Assembly (NCBI RefSeq): GCF_004341085.1
Contig: NZ_SLXW01000002.1
Span: forward strand, 62,001 to 126,000
Direction of reading: 5' to 3'
DNA length: 64,000 nucleotides
From: Sphingomonas sp. PP-CE-1G-424
GTDB taxonomy: Bacteria > Pseudomonadota > Alphaproteobacteria > Sphingomonadales > Sphingomonadaceae
In this document: one piece after another, positions 53,868 through 63,966 of the stretch
Layout: every line of letters begins with the position of its first letter
Position numbering within the stretch: position 1 is the first letter of the stretch
Notes under the pieces: generated by a model
What the model saw: only the letters and a program-made list of their open reading frames with translations
Database searches by the model: none
Told to the model about the DNA's origin: nothing
Program-made: the position numbers and the translations under genes

Positions 53868-56687
53868 ATGATTTTCCGGAAGCAGATTTTGTTGGCGTCG
53901 AGCGCAGCGGTATGCGTCGCGATCATTCCAGCGGCGTTCGCGCAGACCGATCCCGCACCGTCGACGACGCCGGTCGCACAGGATGCCGCCCCGTCGGCGA
54001 CCCAGTCGCCCGCGCCATCCGCCGCGCCAGCATCCGCAACCGGCGACGATATCGTCGTCACCGGCATCCGCGGCAGCCTGCGCAGCGCGATCGCGGTCAA
54101 GCGCAACGCCAACGCGGTCGTCGACGTGATCTCCGCCGAGGACATCGGCAAGTTCCCCGATCGCAACGTCGCTGAATCGCTGTCGCACATTCCCGGCGTC
54201 AGCATCGATCGTCGCTTCGGCGAGGGCGAGAAGGTCGCGATCCTCGGCACCGATCCCGCGCTCAACCGCATGCTGCTCGATGGCCACGCGCTCGCCTCGG
54301 CCGACTGGGGCGGCAACGACAACGACCCGTCGAGCCGCACCTTCAACTATTCGCTGCTCGCGCCCGAGCTGGTCGATCGCCTCGAGGTCTACAAGTCGCC
54401 CGAGCCGCGCATCGAGGAAGGCAGCCTCGGCGGCACCGTCATCGTCCGCACGCGCCGTCCGCTCGACCTGAAGGCCAATGCGATCTTTGCGTCGGGCGGC
54501 TATTCGTACAACGACCGCTCGGACAAGGGTAACGTCCGCGGCTCGGGGCTGTACAGCTGGAAGAACAAGGACGAGACGTTCGGCTTCCTCGTCGCGGCCA
54601 CCTACGACAAGCAGAGCCTGACGCGCGCCGGTGTCGAGTTCTTCGGCTACGACAACGTCGCACCTAACGCGGACGGCACCTACAACAGCCCGTTCGTCAA
54701 CCGCGCTGCCGACGGCACGCTGAGCCTCAAGAGCCCTGGCGCGACGATCACCGGCGGGACGATTTCGGACCTTTACAAGGCGGCGTCGCCGTTCGGCATC
54801 AACTACGCCTATTTCCAGCAGACCCGCGAGCGCAAGAGCGTGTCGGGCACGGTCCAGTACCGGCCGACGTCCGATCTGACGCTCACGCTCAACGGCCTGC
54901 ACATCAACGGCAACTACAACAACTACAGCCAGTCGATGTACACGATCCCCGGTGCATGGACCGGCGACGTGCTGCAATCGGCGAACATCAGCAACGGCGT
55001 GGTCAATTCGGCCTCGTTCGGCGCGGCGACCAACCAGGGCTCGCAGCTCGACACGCTGGTGCGCAAGACCAAGCTGAAGACCGACAACCTCAACTTCTTC
55101 GCCGACTACGAAGGCGACGGCGGGGCGAAGATCTCGTTCGCGGGTGGCTGGAGCAAGGCGGTCGGCGGACGTGATCCCGAATATCTGTTCAACGTGCAGA
55201 CCAAGCTGCCGTACAGCTATGCGTTCACCAACAACACCGCGACGGTGAACTTCGTCGGCGATCCGACCAACCCGGCGAACTACTTCACCAACCCGAACAA
55301 CAACCCGGCGCAGATCGAAGGGCGCCCGGTGATCGTCAACGGGACTCAGCTGAACGCTGCGCAGATCGGCGGGCAGGACTTCAGCGTCACGACCGACCGC
55401 GACATCTTCGGCGGCTACGACGCGACCATCCCGGTCGAGTTCGGTCCGTTCAAGGAAATCCTGCTCGGCAGCCGCGCGACCGACCATGTCAACCAGATCG
55501 ACGCGCGCGGGATCAACACGTACCTCCAGTCGTCGCAGACCATCCCTCAGCTCGGTGCGACCGCGCTCGTCACCCCCAGCGGCACGTTCGACGGCAGCGG
55601 TGGGCTCGGCAACGCGACGCAGTATCTGAACCTGCCGCAGCAGTCGGTGATCGATATCCTGTCGGGCGCGATCAACTCGCCGCTGGTCACCAAGATCGGC
55701 GCGTCGACCAAGGTCCACGAGACGGTCATCGCGTCCTATGCGCAGGCCAATTTCGACCAGGGCGGGTTCCGCGGCAACATCGGCGGTCGCGTCGTCTATA
55801 CCCGCGACATCTCGAACTATGCGACCACGCCGAGCGCGCAGGTCAACCCGCAGCCGGTGCCGACGCGCACCTCGACCGATTACCTGAAGTTCCTGCCGAG
55901 CCTCAACATCGCCTATTCGGTATCGCCGACGGTGATCGTGCGTGGCGCGGTGGCCAAGGTCATCTCGCGGCCGCGCTATCAGGATCTGGCGGCGGCGACG
56001 ACGCTCAACGACGTCACGCTCGATGGCGGTGGCGGCAATCCGAACCTCAAGCCGTATGAATCGACCAACTACGAGCTGACCGCGGAATGGTATCCGCGCT
56101 CGGGCACGCTGCTGGCCGTCGAGCTGTTCCGTCGCGACATCAAGAACTACATCATCAGTTCGCGCCAGAACGTCGATTATTTCAACGCGCTGCAGAACCG
56201 CATCACGACCTACAACGTCAGCCAGCCGATCAACGGCGCCAAGGCCAAGGTCAACGGCGTGCTGGTATCGGGCCAGGCCGAGATCTGGGGCGGGTTCGGT
56301 CTCCAGGCGAACTATTCGTACCAGGACAGCAACACCTCGTCGGTCGACGTCAGCGGTGCGGCGCTCAACCTGCCGTATCTGTCGAAGCACACCGTCAACG
56401 TGATCCCGTATTTCGAGAGCGGCCCGTTCCAGGCGCGGCTGAGCTACAACTACCGGACCGCGTATTTCCGGACGATCGGTCGTCTCGGCTCGCGCGAGAT
56501 GGTGGCGCCGTACAACCAGCTCGACTTCTCGGCCGGGTTCAACGTGACGCCGGCGGTCACGCTGTCGGTCAACGCACAGAACCTGCTCGACGAGACGTAT
56601 CTCCAGTATAACGCTACGCCGGATCGTCCGACCGCGTTCTACAAGAACGGCCGTACCTTCTCGGCATCGCTCTCGTTCAGGATGTAG
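53868..56687 (+). CDS. TonB-dependent receptor for GlcNAc-containing glycans
   Basis: A 939-residue outer-membrane receptor: signal peptide (to AAFAQ), an Ala/Pro/Ser-rich stretch (about 27-58), a TonB-box-like DIVVTGIRG, plug (DIGKFPDRNVAESLSHIPGV) and a barrel ending in SFRM. GGAAGGGG precedes the ATG. Plug features match receptors of the sphingomonad/Caulobacter glycan-uptake type. It heads an operon with GH2, GH20 and GH2 enzymes and faces the GlcNAc catabolic operon. Uptake of chito- or mannosyl-chitobiose-type oligosaccharides is inferred. Confidence 0.88.
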   Translation: MIFRKQILLASSAAVCVAIIPAAFAQTDPAPSTTPVAQDAAPSATQSPAPSAAPASATGDDIVVTGIRGSLRSAIAVKRNANAVVDVISAEDIGKFPDRNVAESLSHIPGVSIDRRFGEGEKVAILGTDPALNRMLLDGHALASADWGGNDNDPSSRTFNYSLLAPELVDRLEVYKSPEPRIEEGSLGGTVIVRTRRPLDLKANAIFASGGYSYNDRSDKGNVRGSGLYSWKNKDETFGFLVAATYDKQSLTRAGVEFFGYDNVAPNADGTYNSPFVNRAADGTLSLKSPGATITGGTISDLYKAASPFGINYAYFQQTRERKSVSGTVQYRPTSDLTLTLNGLHINGNYNNYSQSMYTIPGAWTGDVLQSANISNGVVNSASFGAATNQGSQLDTLVRKTKLKTDNLNFFADYEGDGGAKISFAGGWSKAVGGRDPEYLFNVQTKLPYSYAFTNNTATVNFVGDPTNPANYFTNPNNNPAQIEGRPVIVNGTQLNAAQIGGQDFSVTTDRDIFGGYDATIPVEFGPFKEILLGSRATDHVNQIDARGINTYLQSSQTIPQLGATALVTPSGTFDGSGGLGNATQYLNLPQQSVIDILSGAINSPLVTKIGASTKVHETVIASYAQANFDQGGFRGNIGGRVVYTRDISNYATTPSAQVNPQPVPTRTSTDYLKFLPSLNIAYSVSPTVIVRGAVAKVISRPRYQDLAAATTLNDVTLDGGGGNPNLKPYESTNYELTAEWYPRSGTLLAVELFRRDIKNYIISSRQNVDYFNALQNRITTYNVSQPINGAKAKVNGVLVSGQAEIWGGFGLQANYSYQDSNTSSVDVSGAALNLPYLSKHTVNVIPYFESGPFQARLSYNYRTAYFRTIGRLGSREMVAPYNQLDFSAGFNVTPAVTLSVNAQNLLDETYLQYNATPDRPTAFYKNGRTFSASLSFRM

Positions 56688-56751
56688 CATCACCGGGTGG
56701 CGCGCCCTCGGGGTGCGCCACCCCCGTCCAAAGGGGGCACGATATCGCCGC

Positions 56752-58926
56752 ATGATATCAGTTTGGATCAAGGCAGTGCGCAAGCGGATGGGGCATCTCG
56801 GTGTCCTGTCCGCATTTCTCGTTCCGATGGGTCTGGCGACGCCGGCCGCGGCCGAGCGGATCGATCTGGATGCGGGGTGGACGTTCTGGCTGGCAAAGGA
56901 CGCGCCGGCCGATCCGGCGTGGCTGAAGTCCGATCCCGCGAAGGTCGAAAGCGTCAGTGTCCCGCATAGCTGGCCGCTGTCGCGCGGTGCGAATTCCGAA
57001 GGCGTCGGCTGGTACGCGCGGACCTTGGTCGTGCCCGAGGCGATCGTCGGCAAGCATCTCGAACTGCATTTCGACGCTGTGTTCTATGCGGCGCGCGTCT
57101 GGGTGAACGGGACGCTCGTCGGCACCCATGAAGGCGGGCATACCGCGTTCGATCTCGACGTTTCGAAGGTGCTGAAACCCGGCGCGAACCGGATCGTCGT
57201 CGCGGCCGATGACCGGTCGGGGTTCGTGACGATTCCGGGCTATGCGATGCGCCTCGCTGGCTCAGGGAACGTCTGGTACGACTGGTGGCACAGCGGCGGG
57301 ATCACGCGCGACGTGTCGCTGCGGATCGCCGAGGGCGGGCTGATCCGCTGCCAGCGGATCCGCCAGGTCCTGAAGGCCGAAAGCGCGACCGTCACGAGTG
57401 GTGTCGCGATCGAGAATGTCGATGCCACGCCGCACACCTATTCCCTGACGTCCGTCGCGATCGATCCCGACGGCCGCGAGGTCGCGCGGGGTGAAAAGAG
57501 CGTGACCGTGGCCGCGTCGTCGGCGGCAACGCCCGACGCCGCGCTGACGATCGCCAGGCCGCAACTGTGGCAGATCGGCGCGGGCAAGCTCTACCGGATC
57601 GTCGCCGAACTGCGCGACGAGAAGGGCGTCGTGCTCGACCGGCGCGAGGACACGGTAGGTCTGCGCACGCTCGCGCTCCGTGACCGGAAACTCTACGTCA
57701 ACGGTGTCGCGGTGCGGCTGACCGGGGTGACGCGGCACGAGGATTCGCCGTGGGAAGGTGCCGCCGAAACGCGCGGTACGATCCTCCACGACATGCGCGA
57801 TCTCGCCGCGCTGCACGTCACGCTGACGCGGCCGGTGCATTATCCGCAGCCGCAGAGCGTGTTCGACGCCGCCGACCGTGCGGGGATGCTGCTCGTGCCC
57901 GAAATCCCGATCTGGCAGATGACCGCGGCGCAGCTGGGCGATCCCCGGCTGCTGGTGCGTGCCAAGGCGATGATGGCCGAGATGATCGCCGAGAGTGGCA
58001 ACCATCCGAGCGTGCTCGCGTGGAGCGTGATGAACGAGAGCGAGGCCGCGACGCCGCAGGGGCTCGCGTTCGTGAAGGCGATGAAGGCGCATATCAACGC
58101 GATCGATCCGGGCCGGTTCGTGACGTTCGCGGATTCGCAGATCGCGGAGCGTGCCGTACGCGTACCCGCCCTGGTCGAGGCCGACTTCGTGATGGCCAAC
58201 GCTTATTTCGGCACCTGGAGCGGCGCCGCGGGCAAAGTCGGCCCGTGGCTCGACGCGTTCGACAAGGCGTATCCCGACCGGATGCTGGTCATCTCCGAAT
58301 TCGGCTGGCCGGGGCCGTTCTCGCACGATTCCGCGAGCGCGGACATCGCGCGCACCGAAAACCTCAAGGACCAGCTCGCGGCGTTCGGGACGCGGCCCTG
58401 GGTCGGCGGCGCGATCTTCTGGAGCTATGCGGACTACCGCTCGAACAAGAACCTCTTCGCCGGCATGGCCGATGGCTATGTCGATCACGGCCTCGTCGAT
58501 GCGGATCGCCAGCGCCGCCCGAGCTATTTCGCGTGGGAAGCCGCCAACCGCGACGTCTCCGCGAAGGTCGATCTGACGATGGCGGGCGAAACGCCGACCG
58601 GCTTCACCGCGACCGTGATGGGCGCGGCCAAGGCTGCGTTGCCCTCCTATCCGCTGATCGGCGCGCGGCTGCACTGGCGCGCGATCGGCGGCGATCGCGT
58701 CGTGCTCGGCGAGGGCGAGCAGGCGCTTCCGGTCATCGCGCCGGGCGGCACCGCGACGGTGTCCGCGGCCTGGACCGGTCGTCTTACGCCCGTCACGGTG
58801 ACCGTCGATATCCTCACCGCGGAGGGCGCGCGCGCAGGCGGCGTCGTCCGCGACTACGAACCGTTCAAGGCCGGCTCCGCCGTCTATCCACCCGATCCAG
58901 CGCAATTGCCGAAGGACCCTAAATGA
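56752..58926 (+). CDS. Exported GH2 glycosidase, beta-galactosidase-like
   Basis: A 724-residue family 2 glycoside hydrolase with an export signal (cleavage after PAAA near residue 34), a jelly-roll domain (about 35-200, GVGWYARTLVVPE and VWVNGTLVGTHEGG), an Ig-like domain and a TIM barrel. The acid/base is Glu429 (MNESE) and the nucleophile Glu516 (ISEFGWPG). ATG 56752 is chosen; ATG 56788 is possible. The catalytic motifs fit the beta-galactosidase/glucuronidase branch rather than beta-mannosidase. The stop overlaps the GH20 start (ATGA). Confidence 0.87.
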   Translation: MISVWIKAVRKRMGHLGVLSAFLVPMGLATPAAAERIDLDAGWTFWLAKDAPADPAWLKSDPAKVESVSVPHSWPLSRGANSEGVGWYARTLVVPEAIVGKHLELHFDAVFYAARVWVNGTLVGTHEGGHTAFDLDVSKVLKPGANRIVVAADDRSGFVTIPGYAMRLAGSGNVWYDWWHSGGITRDVSLRIAEGGLIRCQRIRQVLKAESATVTSGVAIENVDATPHTYSLTSVAIDPDGREVARGEKSVTVAASSAATPDAALTIARPQLWQIGAGKLYRIVAELRDEKGVVLDRREDTVGLRTLALRDRKLYVNGVAVRLTGVTRHEDSPWEGAAETRGTILHDMRDLAALHVTLTRPVHYPQPQSVFDAADRAGMLLVPEIPIWQMTAAQLGDPRLLVRAKAMMAEMIAESGNHPSVLAWSVMNESEAATPQGLAFVKAMKAHINAIDPGRFVTFADSQIAERAVRVPALVEADFVMANAYFGTWSGAAGKVGPWLDAFDKAYPDRMLVISEFGWPGPFSHDSASADIARTENLKDQLAAFGTRPWVGGAIFWSYADYRSNKNLFAGMADGYVDHGLVDADRQRRPSYFAWEAANRDVSAKVDLTMAGETPTGFTATVMGAAKAALPSYPLIGARLHWRAIGGDRVVLGEGEQALPVIAPGGTATVSAAWTGRLTPVTVTVDILTAEGARAGGVVRDYEPFKAGSAVYPPDPAQLPKDPK

Positions 58927-61211
58927 TCCGTTTCCGCCCTCTGGTGCTCGCGCTGCTGATGTCCTCGACCGCGGCGGTGGCCGAAGGGCCGAAGCTGATT
59001 CCGATGCCGGCGTCGATCGAGACTCATGCCGGCACGCTGACGATCGGCGAAGGTGCCGGGATCGTCGCGAGCGATGCGGGGACGAAGACCGCAGCCAAGC
59101 TGCTCGCGCAACAGGTCAAGGTCGTGCGCGGGCTCTCGCTTGCAAGCGACGCCGGTACCGGCCCGATCCGCTTCGTGCGCGATGCGAGCGTGGCGGGGGA
59201 CGAGGCCTACACGCTGACCGTCGATGCGAAGGGCGTGACGATCGCGGCGAGCGGCGATGCGGGCCTCGTCCACGGGGCGATGACGCTGGCGCAGTTGCTC
59301 AGCCCCGATGCGGCGGTCGGCAAGCCCGTGACGCTGGCGGCGATGACGATCCGCGATGCCCCGCGCTTCAAGTGGCGCGGGCTGATGATCGATCCGGCGC
59401 GGCATTTCGTGCCGATGCCAACGTTGTACGCCATGGTCGATCAACTCGCCGCGCAGAAGATGAACGTGCTGCATCTCCATCTGACCGACGATCAGGGCTG
59501 GCGCGTCGAGATCAAGCGCTATCCCAACCTGACCCGGATCGGCGCGTGGCGGACGCCACCGTCTGCGGGTGGCGCGCCGGGCGAGAAGGTCGGCGGGTTC
59601 TACACACAGGCCGAGCTGAAGGCGCTGGTCGCGTATGCGCAGGAGCGCGCGATCACGATCATGCCGGAGATCGATCTGCCCGGTCATGCGCAGGCGGCGG
59701 TGGCGTCGTATCCGGCCGAAGTCGGCGTGCTCGGCGATCGGCCCGCGGTCGGTCACGATTGGGGCGTGAACCCGTGGCTGTTCAGCCCGGAGGATCGCAG
59801 CATGACCTTCATCAAGCACGTGCTCGACGAGCTGATGGAGGTGTTCCCGTCGCAGTTCATCCATCTCGGCGGGGACGAGGCGGTCAAGGACCAGTGGGAG
59901 CGGTCGCCCGCGGTGCAGGCGAAGATGAAGGCGCTCGGGCTGAAGACCGAGATGCAGATGCAGAGCTGGATGATCGACCAGCTCGGCGAGTATCTGGCGA
60001 AGCACGGCCGCCGCCTGATCGGCTGGGACGAGATCCTCGAGGGTGGCTTGCCGCCATCGGCGTCGGTGATGTCGTGGCGCGGCGAGAAGGGGGCCGTCGA
60101 TGCGGCGAACCAGGGGCATGACGTGGTGCTGAGCCCCGCGCCGATCCTGTATCTCGACAGCCTGCAGAGCAATCGCAGCGACGAGCCGCCGGGCCGCATC
60201 GCGAACGGCGATGCGATCGTGCCGCTCGCCCGGCTGTATGCGTACGAACCCGAGCCGGCGGGGCTGGCGCCCGACAAGGCGAAGCATGTGCTGGGCGCGC
60301 AGATCAACGCGTTCAGCGAATATCTGGTGACGCCCGAGCAGCTTCAGCACGCGACCTTCCCGCGGCTGTCTGCGCTTGCCGAGCGGACCTGGTCGCCGAA
60401 GTCCGCGCGTAATTTCGACGACTTCGTGGCGCGGCTCGAGCCGCAGATGGGTCGCTATGCCCGCGCTGGTATCGCCGCGGCGGACAGCGCGTTCGCGGTC
60501 GACTTTGCGATTCCCGGCACGCGCGGCGATGCGCTGCGCCGCGGCAAGGTGCCGGTGACGCTGGCGACGCAGACGGGCTATGGCACGATCCGCTACACGC
60601 TCGACGGCAAGGCGCCGACCGCGCGATCGAAGGCCTATGCCACGCCGTTGTCGCTCAGGCCGGGGACCACGGTCCGCGCGGCGGCCTTCACCAGCGACGG
60701 TCGTCCGACCGCGGAACCGCGTCTGTTCGAGACGAGCCGGGTCGCGCTGCTGCGCCGGTCGAGTTCGGAGCTGGTCGCGTGCCCCGATGGCGCGATCGGG
60801 CTGCGCGTGCCGCTGACGTCGGAGGCGACGGGGAATACGCCGGTATTCAACGTCAACATCTTCGACACGTGCACGATGTATCCGGCCGCCCCGCTCGATA
60901 TCGCGCGGAGCTTCACCGTCGATGTCGCGCGGTTGCCGCGGCATTACGGGCTGGCGCATGACGAAAAGGCGCTGCGGCGGCATTATGCGGTGACGACGTA
61001 CGGCGAACTGGTGGTGCGCACCGGCGGTTGCACGGGCACGATCGCGGCGACCTTCCCGCTGCCGAACCCGGCGACGAGCCCGAACCGCATGAGCTTCCGC
61101 GGCACGCTGCCCGAGGGGAAGGGCGATGCGGACATCTGCCTGTTGTTCACGGCGTCGATGGAGTCGCCGTTCTATGCGGTCGAATCGATGCAGCTGTCGG
61201 AGAAGAAGTAA
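58923..61211 (+). CDS. Exported beta-N-acetylhexosaminidase (GH20)
   Basis: A 762-residue GH20 enzyme with signal peptide (cleavage near AAVA-E), an N-terminal GH20b domain, catalytic TIM barrel and a C-terminal beta-rich domain (from about residue 540, VPVTLATQTGYGTIRYTLDG, CHB_HEX_C-like). The catalytic Asp318-Glu319 pair lies in HLGGDEAVK. It releases terminal GlcNAc or GalNAc in the periplasm, feeding the PTS. The stop (TAA) overlaps the next start by one base. Confidence 0.93.
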   Translation: MIRFRPLVLALLMSSTAAVAEGPKLIPMPASIETHAGTLTIGEGAGIVASDAGTKTAAKLLAQQVKVVRGLSLASDAGTGPIRFVRDASVAGDEAYTLTVDAKGVTIAASGDAGLVHGAMTLAQLLSPDAAVGKPVTLAAMTIRDAPRFKWRGLMIDPARHFVPMPTLYAMVDQLAAQKMNVLHLHLTDDQGWRVEIKRYPNLTRIGAWRTPPSAGGAPGEKVGGFYTQAELKALVAYAQERAITIMPEIDLPGHAQAAVASYPAEVGVLGDRPAVGHDWGVNPWLFSPEDRSMTFIKHVLDELMEVFPSQFIHLGGDEAVKDQWERSPAVQAKMKALGLKTEMQMQSWMIDQLGEYLAKHGRRLIGWDEILEGGLPPSASVMSWRGEKGAVDAANQGHDVVLSPAPILYLDSLQSNRSDEPPGRIANGDAIVPLARLYAYEPEPAGLAPDKAKHVLGAQINAFSEYLVTPEQLQHATFPRLSALAERTWSPKSARNFDDFVARLEPQMGRYARAGIAAADSAFAVDFAIPGTRGDALRRGKVPVTLATQTGYGTIRYTLDGKAPTARSKAYATPLSLRPGTTVRAAAFTSDGRPTAEPRLFETSRVALLRRSSSELVACPDGAIGLRVPLTSEATGNTPVFNVNIFDTCTMYPAAPLDIARSFTVDVARLPRHYGLAHDEKALRRHYAVTTYGELVVRTGGCTGTIAATFPLPNPATSPNRMSFRGTLPEGKGDADICLLFTASMESPFYAVESMQLSEKK

Positions 61212-63823
61212 TGCGGCCGACAGTCCTTCTGCTGCTCGCGGCCGTCTTCGCGACGCCGGCCTGGGCGGCATCACGCACGAGCGTCGTGCTCGACAAGGGC
61301 TGGTCGATGCGGATTGATCCCGCTGATACCGCTGCGGCCAAGGCGCATCCGAAGGCGGCACGCTGGCTGCGCGCGACCGTGCCGGGCAGCGCACAGACCG
61401 ACCTGATGGCCGCGAAGATCGTCCCCGATCCGTACAAGGGCCTGAACGAGGCGAAGATCCAGTGGGTGGGGCTGACCGACTGGCAATATCACACCGTCGT
61501 GCGCGCGACGCCCGAACTGCTCGCACGCGATCATATCGACCTGGTGTTCGACGGGCTGGATACCTTCGCCGAGGTGCGGTTGAACGGGACCAAGCTGCTG
61601 GCGGCGGACAATGCGCATCGGCGCTGGCGCGTGCCGGTCAAGGCGGTGCTCAAGCCCGGCGCGAACGAGTTGCTCGTCACGTTCCGCTCGCCGATCCGCA
61701 CGTTGCAGCCTATGGTGCTGAAGGCGAAGAACCCGCTGCCCGGCGAATATGATTCGATCTACGGCGACGAGCCGATGGGCAAGCAGACCTCGCCCTATAT
61801 CCGCAAACCGAAATACCAATATGGCTGGGACTGGGGTCCCCGGATCGTCACGCAGGGGATCTGGCGCCCGGCGCGGATCGAGGCGTGGGACGATGCGCGG
61901 ATCGAGGCGTTTCGCGTGACGCAGGAAGGGCTGACCAAGTCCGAAGCGCGGCTGTCCGCGGAACTCGACGTGGTGGCTGGCCAAGAGCGGCCGGTCACGG
62001 TGCAGGTCGCGGTCACGGGGCCGGATGGTCGCGTGACGCAGGCGGCGCGGACCGTCACCGTCGCGGCTGGCGCGAGCCATGTCGCGGTACCGGTGAGCGT
62101 CGCCAATCCGCAGCGTTGGTTCCCTGCGGGCTATGGCGCACAGCCGCTTTATACCGTGAAGGCGACGCTGATCGACGGAACCACGACGATCGACACCGCG
62201 CAGCGCCGTACCGGCCTGCGCACGGTCGAGTTGCGTCGCGACAAGGACGCGCAGGGGCGGGGCTTCGCGTTCGTCGTCAACGGTATTCCGGTGTTCGCCA
62301 AGGGCGCGAACCTGATCCCGTTCGACATGTTTCCCGCGCGCGTGCCCGAAAGCCAGATCCGCACCGTCATGGCCGGCGCGCGCGACGCCAACATGAACAT
62401 GATCCGCGTGTGGGGCGGTGGCTATTATCTCGACGACGCGTTCTACGACCTCGCCGATCAGATGGGCTTGATGGTGTGGCAGGACTTCATGTTCGGCGGC
62501 GCCGTCACGCCCCCCGATCGCGACTTCCGCGAGACCGTCCGCATCGAGGCGGAGGAACAGGTCGACCGGCTCCAGGCGCATCCCTCGATCGTGCTGTGGT
62601 CGGGCAATAACGAAGTGCTCAGCGGCTGGGCGAACTGGTCCGACCGGATCGCCTTCAAGAAGGCTGTCGGCGCGGACGAGCAGGAGCGGATCGGCGTCGG
62701 CATGGCGGTGATCTTCGACCGCGTGCTGCGCGATGCTGCCGAACGCCGCGATCCCGATGCGGTCTATTGGCCGGGTTCGCCGAGCAACAATTACGAGGAC
62801 AAGCCCGACATCGATGGCGATGGCGACCGGCATTACTGGGACGTCTGGGGCGGCAAGAAGCCGGTCGAGGCGTATCTCGACAGCTGCCCGCGCTTCATGT
62901 CCGAATACGGGCTGCAGTCGATGCCCGAGATGAAGACGATCCGGACGTTCGCGACCGACGCCGACTTCTCGCCGACGTCGCCGGTGATGAAGGCGCACCA
63001 GAAGTTCCTCAAGGGCGAGGGCAACGACCGGCTGCTGTTCTACATCCGCGAGAAATACCGCGAGCCGCGCGACTTCGCCGAGTTCGTGTATCTGAGCCAG
63101 GTGATGCAGGCCGAGGGGATCGAACTCGCCGCGCTGCACCACCGCGCGTGCCGGCCCGTGACGATGGGGTCGCTGTTCTGGCAGATCAACGACGTCTGGC
63201 CGGGCGCGTCATGGGCGAGCATCGATTATTATGGCCGCTGGAAGGCGCTGCAATTCCGCGCTCGGCATTTCTATGCACCGCTGGCGATTGCCGCGGAGCG
63301 CAAGGATGGCGCGACCAAGGTGAGCTTGGTTTCGGACGCGACGGTGCCGACCGAGGCGGTGTGGCGGATGCGGACGCTCGACGTCGACGGGAAAGTTCTC
63401 GCGACGACCGAGACGCCGGCGACGTTGGCGCCGTTGTCCGCAACGGCGGTAGCGACGTTGCCCGATGCGACGCTGTTCGCGGGCGGCGATCCAGCGCGCA
63501 CGATCGCGGTGGCGGAGTTGCTCGTCGATGGCCGCGTGACGTCGCGCGTGCTGGTGTCGGCGGCGCCCAAGACGATGACACTGCCCGATCCAGGGCTGAC
63601 CGCGACATGGGAGACCAATCGCCTGACACTGACCGCGACCAAGCTGGCGCGCGCAGTCTGGCTCGATTTCGGCAAGGTCGAGGCGACGCCGTCGGACAAT
63701 GCGTTCGATCTGCTGCCGGGGGAGAGTGTTACGGTGACTGTTGCTTCGAAGGCGTCCGCGGCGGCGCTGAAGCGTGCCTTGTCGGTCCGGACATTGGCGG
63801 GTGTCGCGGCGGTGAAGTCGTGA
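61211..63823 (+). CDS. Exported beta-mannosidase (GH2)
   Basis: An 870-residue GH2 enzyme with signal peptide (cleavage near PAWA-A). It shows the long beta-mannosidase architecture: RKPKYQYGWDWGPRIVTQGIW in the sugar-binding domain (key Trp-Asp-Trp), barrel acid/base Glu468 (WSGNNE) and nucleophile Glu565 (SEYGLQS). These motifs distinguish beta-mannosidases from other GH2. Third enzyme of the operon, it would remove the beta-mannosyl residue of Man-GlcNAc2. Further glycosidases may lie past the window end. Confidence 0.92.
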   Translation: MRPTVLLLLAAVFATPAWAASRTSVVLDKGWSMRIDPADTAAAKAHPKAARWLRATVPGSAQTDLMAAKIVPDPYKGLNEAKIQWVGLTDWQYHTVVRATPELLARDHIDLVFDGLDTFAEVRLNGTKLLAADNAHRRWRVPVKAVLKPGANELLVTFRSPIRTLQPMVLKAKNPLPGEYDSIYGDEPMGKQTSPYIRKPKYQYGWDWGPRIVTQGIWRPARIEAWDDARIEAFRVTQEGLTKSEARLSAELDVVAGQERPVTVQVAVTGPDGRVTQAARTVTVAAGASHVAVPVSVANPQRWFPAGYGAQPLYTVKATLIDGTTTIDTAQRRTGLRTVELRRDKDAQGRGFAFVVNGIPVFAKGANLIPFDMFPARVPESQIRTVMAGARDANMNMIRVWGGGYYLDDAFYDLADQMGLMVWQDFMFGGAVTPPDRDFRETVRIEAEEQVDRLQAHPSIVLWSGNNEVLSGWANWSDRIAFKKAVGADEQERIGVGMAVIFDRVLRDAAERRDPDAVYWPGSPSNNYEDKPDIDGDGDRHYWDVWGGKKPVEAYLDSCPRFMSEYGLQSMPEMKTIRTFATDADFSPTSPVMKAHQKFLKGEGNDRLLFYIREKYREPRDFAEFVYLSQVMQAEGIELAALHHRACRPVTMGSLFWQINDVWPGASWASIDYYGRWKALQFRARHFYAPLAIAAERKDGATKVSLVSDATVPTEAVWRMRTLDVDGKVLATTETPATLAPLSATAVATLPDATLFAGGDPARTIAVAELLVDGRVTSRVLVSAAPKTMTLPDPGLTATWETNRLTLTATKLARAVWLDFGKVEATPSDNAFDLLPGESVTVTVASKASAAALKRALSVRTLAGVAAVKS

Positions 63824-63883
63824 TGCGCGATTACGCCCCCGCAGCCTCGTCGGCCCAGAGAGTTTGCGAGCATACCACCCCGC

Positions 63884-63966
63884 CGTCATCCCAGCGAACG
63901 CTGGGATCCAGAGTTACGGACGCCGCCGCCCGTGGCTGTGGATCCTGGGTCGAGCCCAGGATGACG
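63884..63966. repeat. Palindromic repeat, CGTCATCC...GGATGACG variant pair
   Basis: CGTCATCCCAGCGAACGCTG leads an arm ending GGGATCCA, and the opposing arm runs TGGATCCTGGGTCGAGCCCA to GGATGACG. The outer parts (CGTCATCC / GGATGACG and GGATCCA / TGGATCC) are shared with the repeat at 35319, while the inner hairpins differ (CCAGCGAACGCTGG versus CCTGGGTCGAGCCCAGG). It follows the beta-mannosidase gene by 60 bp. Confidence 0.88.

Noticed and set aside
53742..57053. Very long open frame on the minus strand opposite the receptor at 53868
   Set aside because: It runs antisense to a clear TonB receptor and GH2 gene, is rich in Arg, Asp and Val as expected for high-GC shadow frames, and has no recognisable domain.
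58884..61526. Long minus-strand frame opposite the GH20 gene
   Set aside because: Opposite strand of an enzyme with catalytic motifs; composition typical of a shadow frame.
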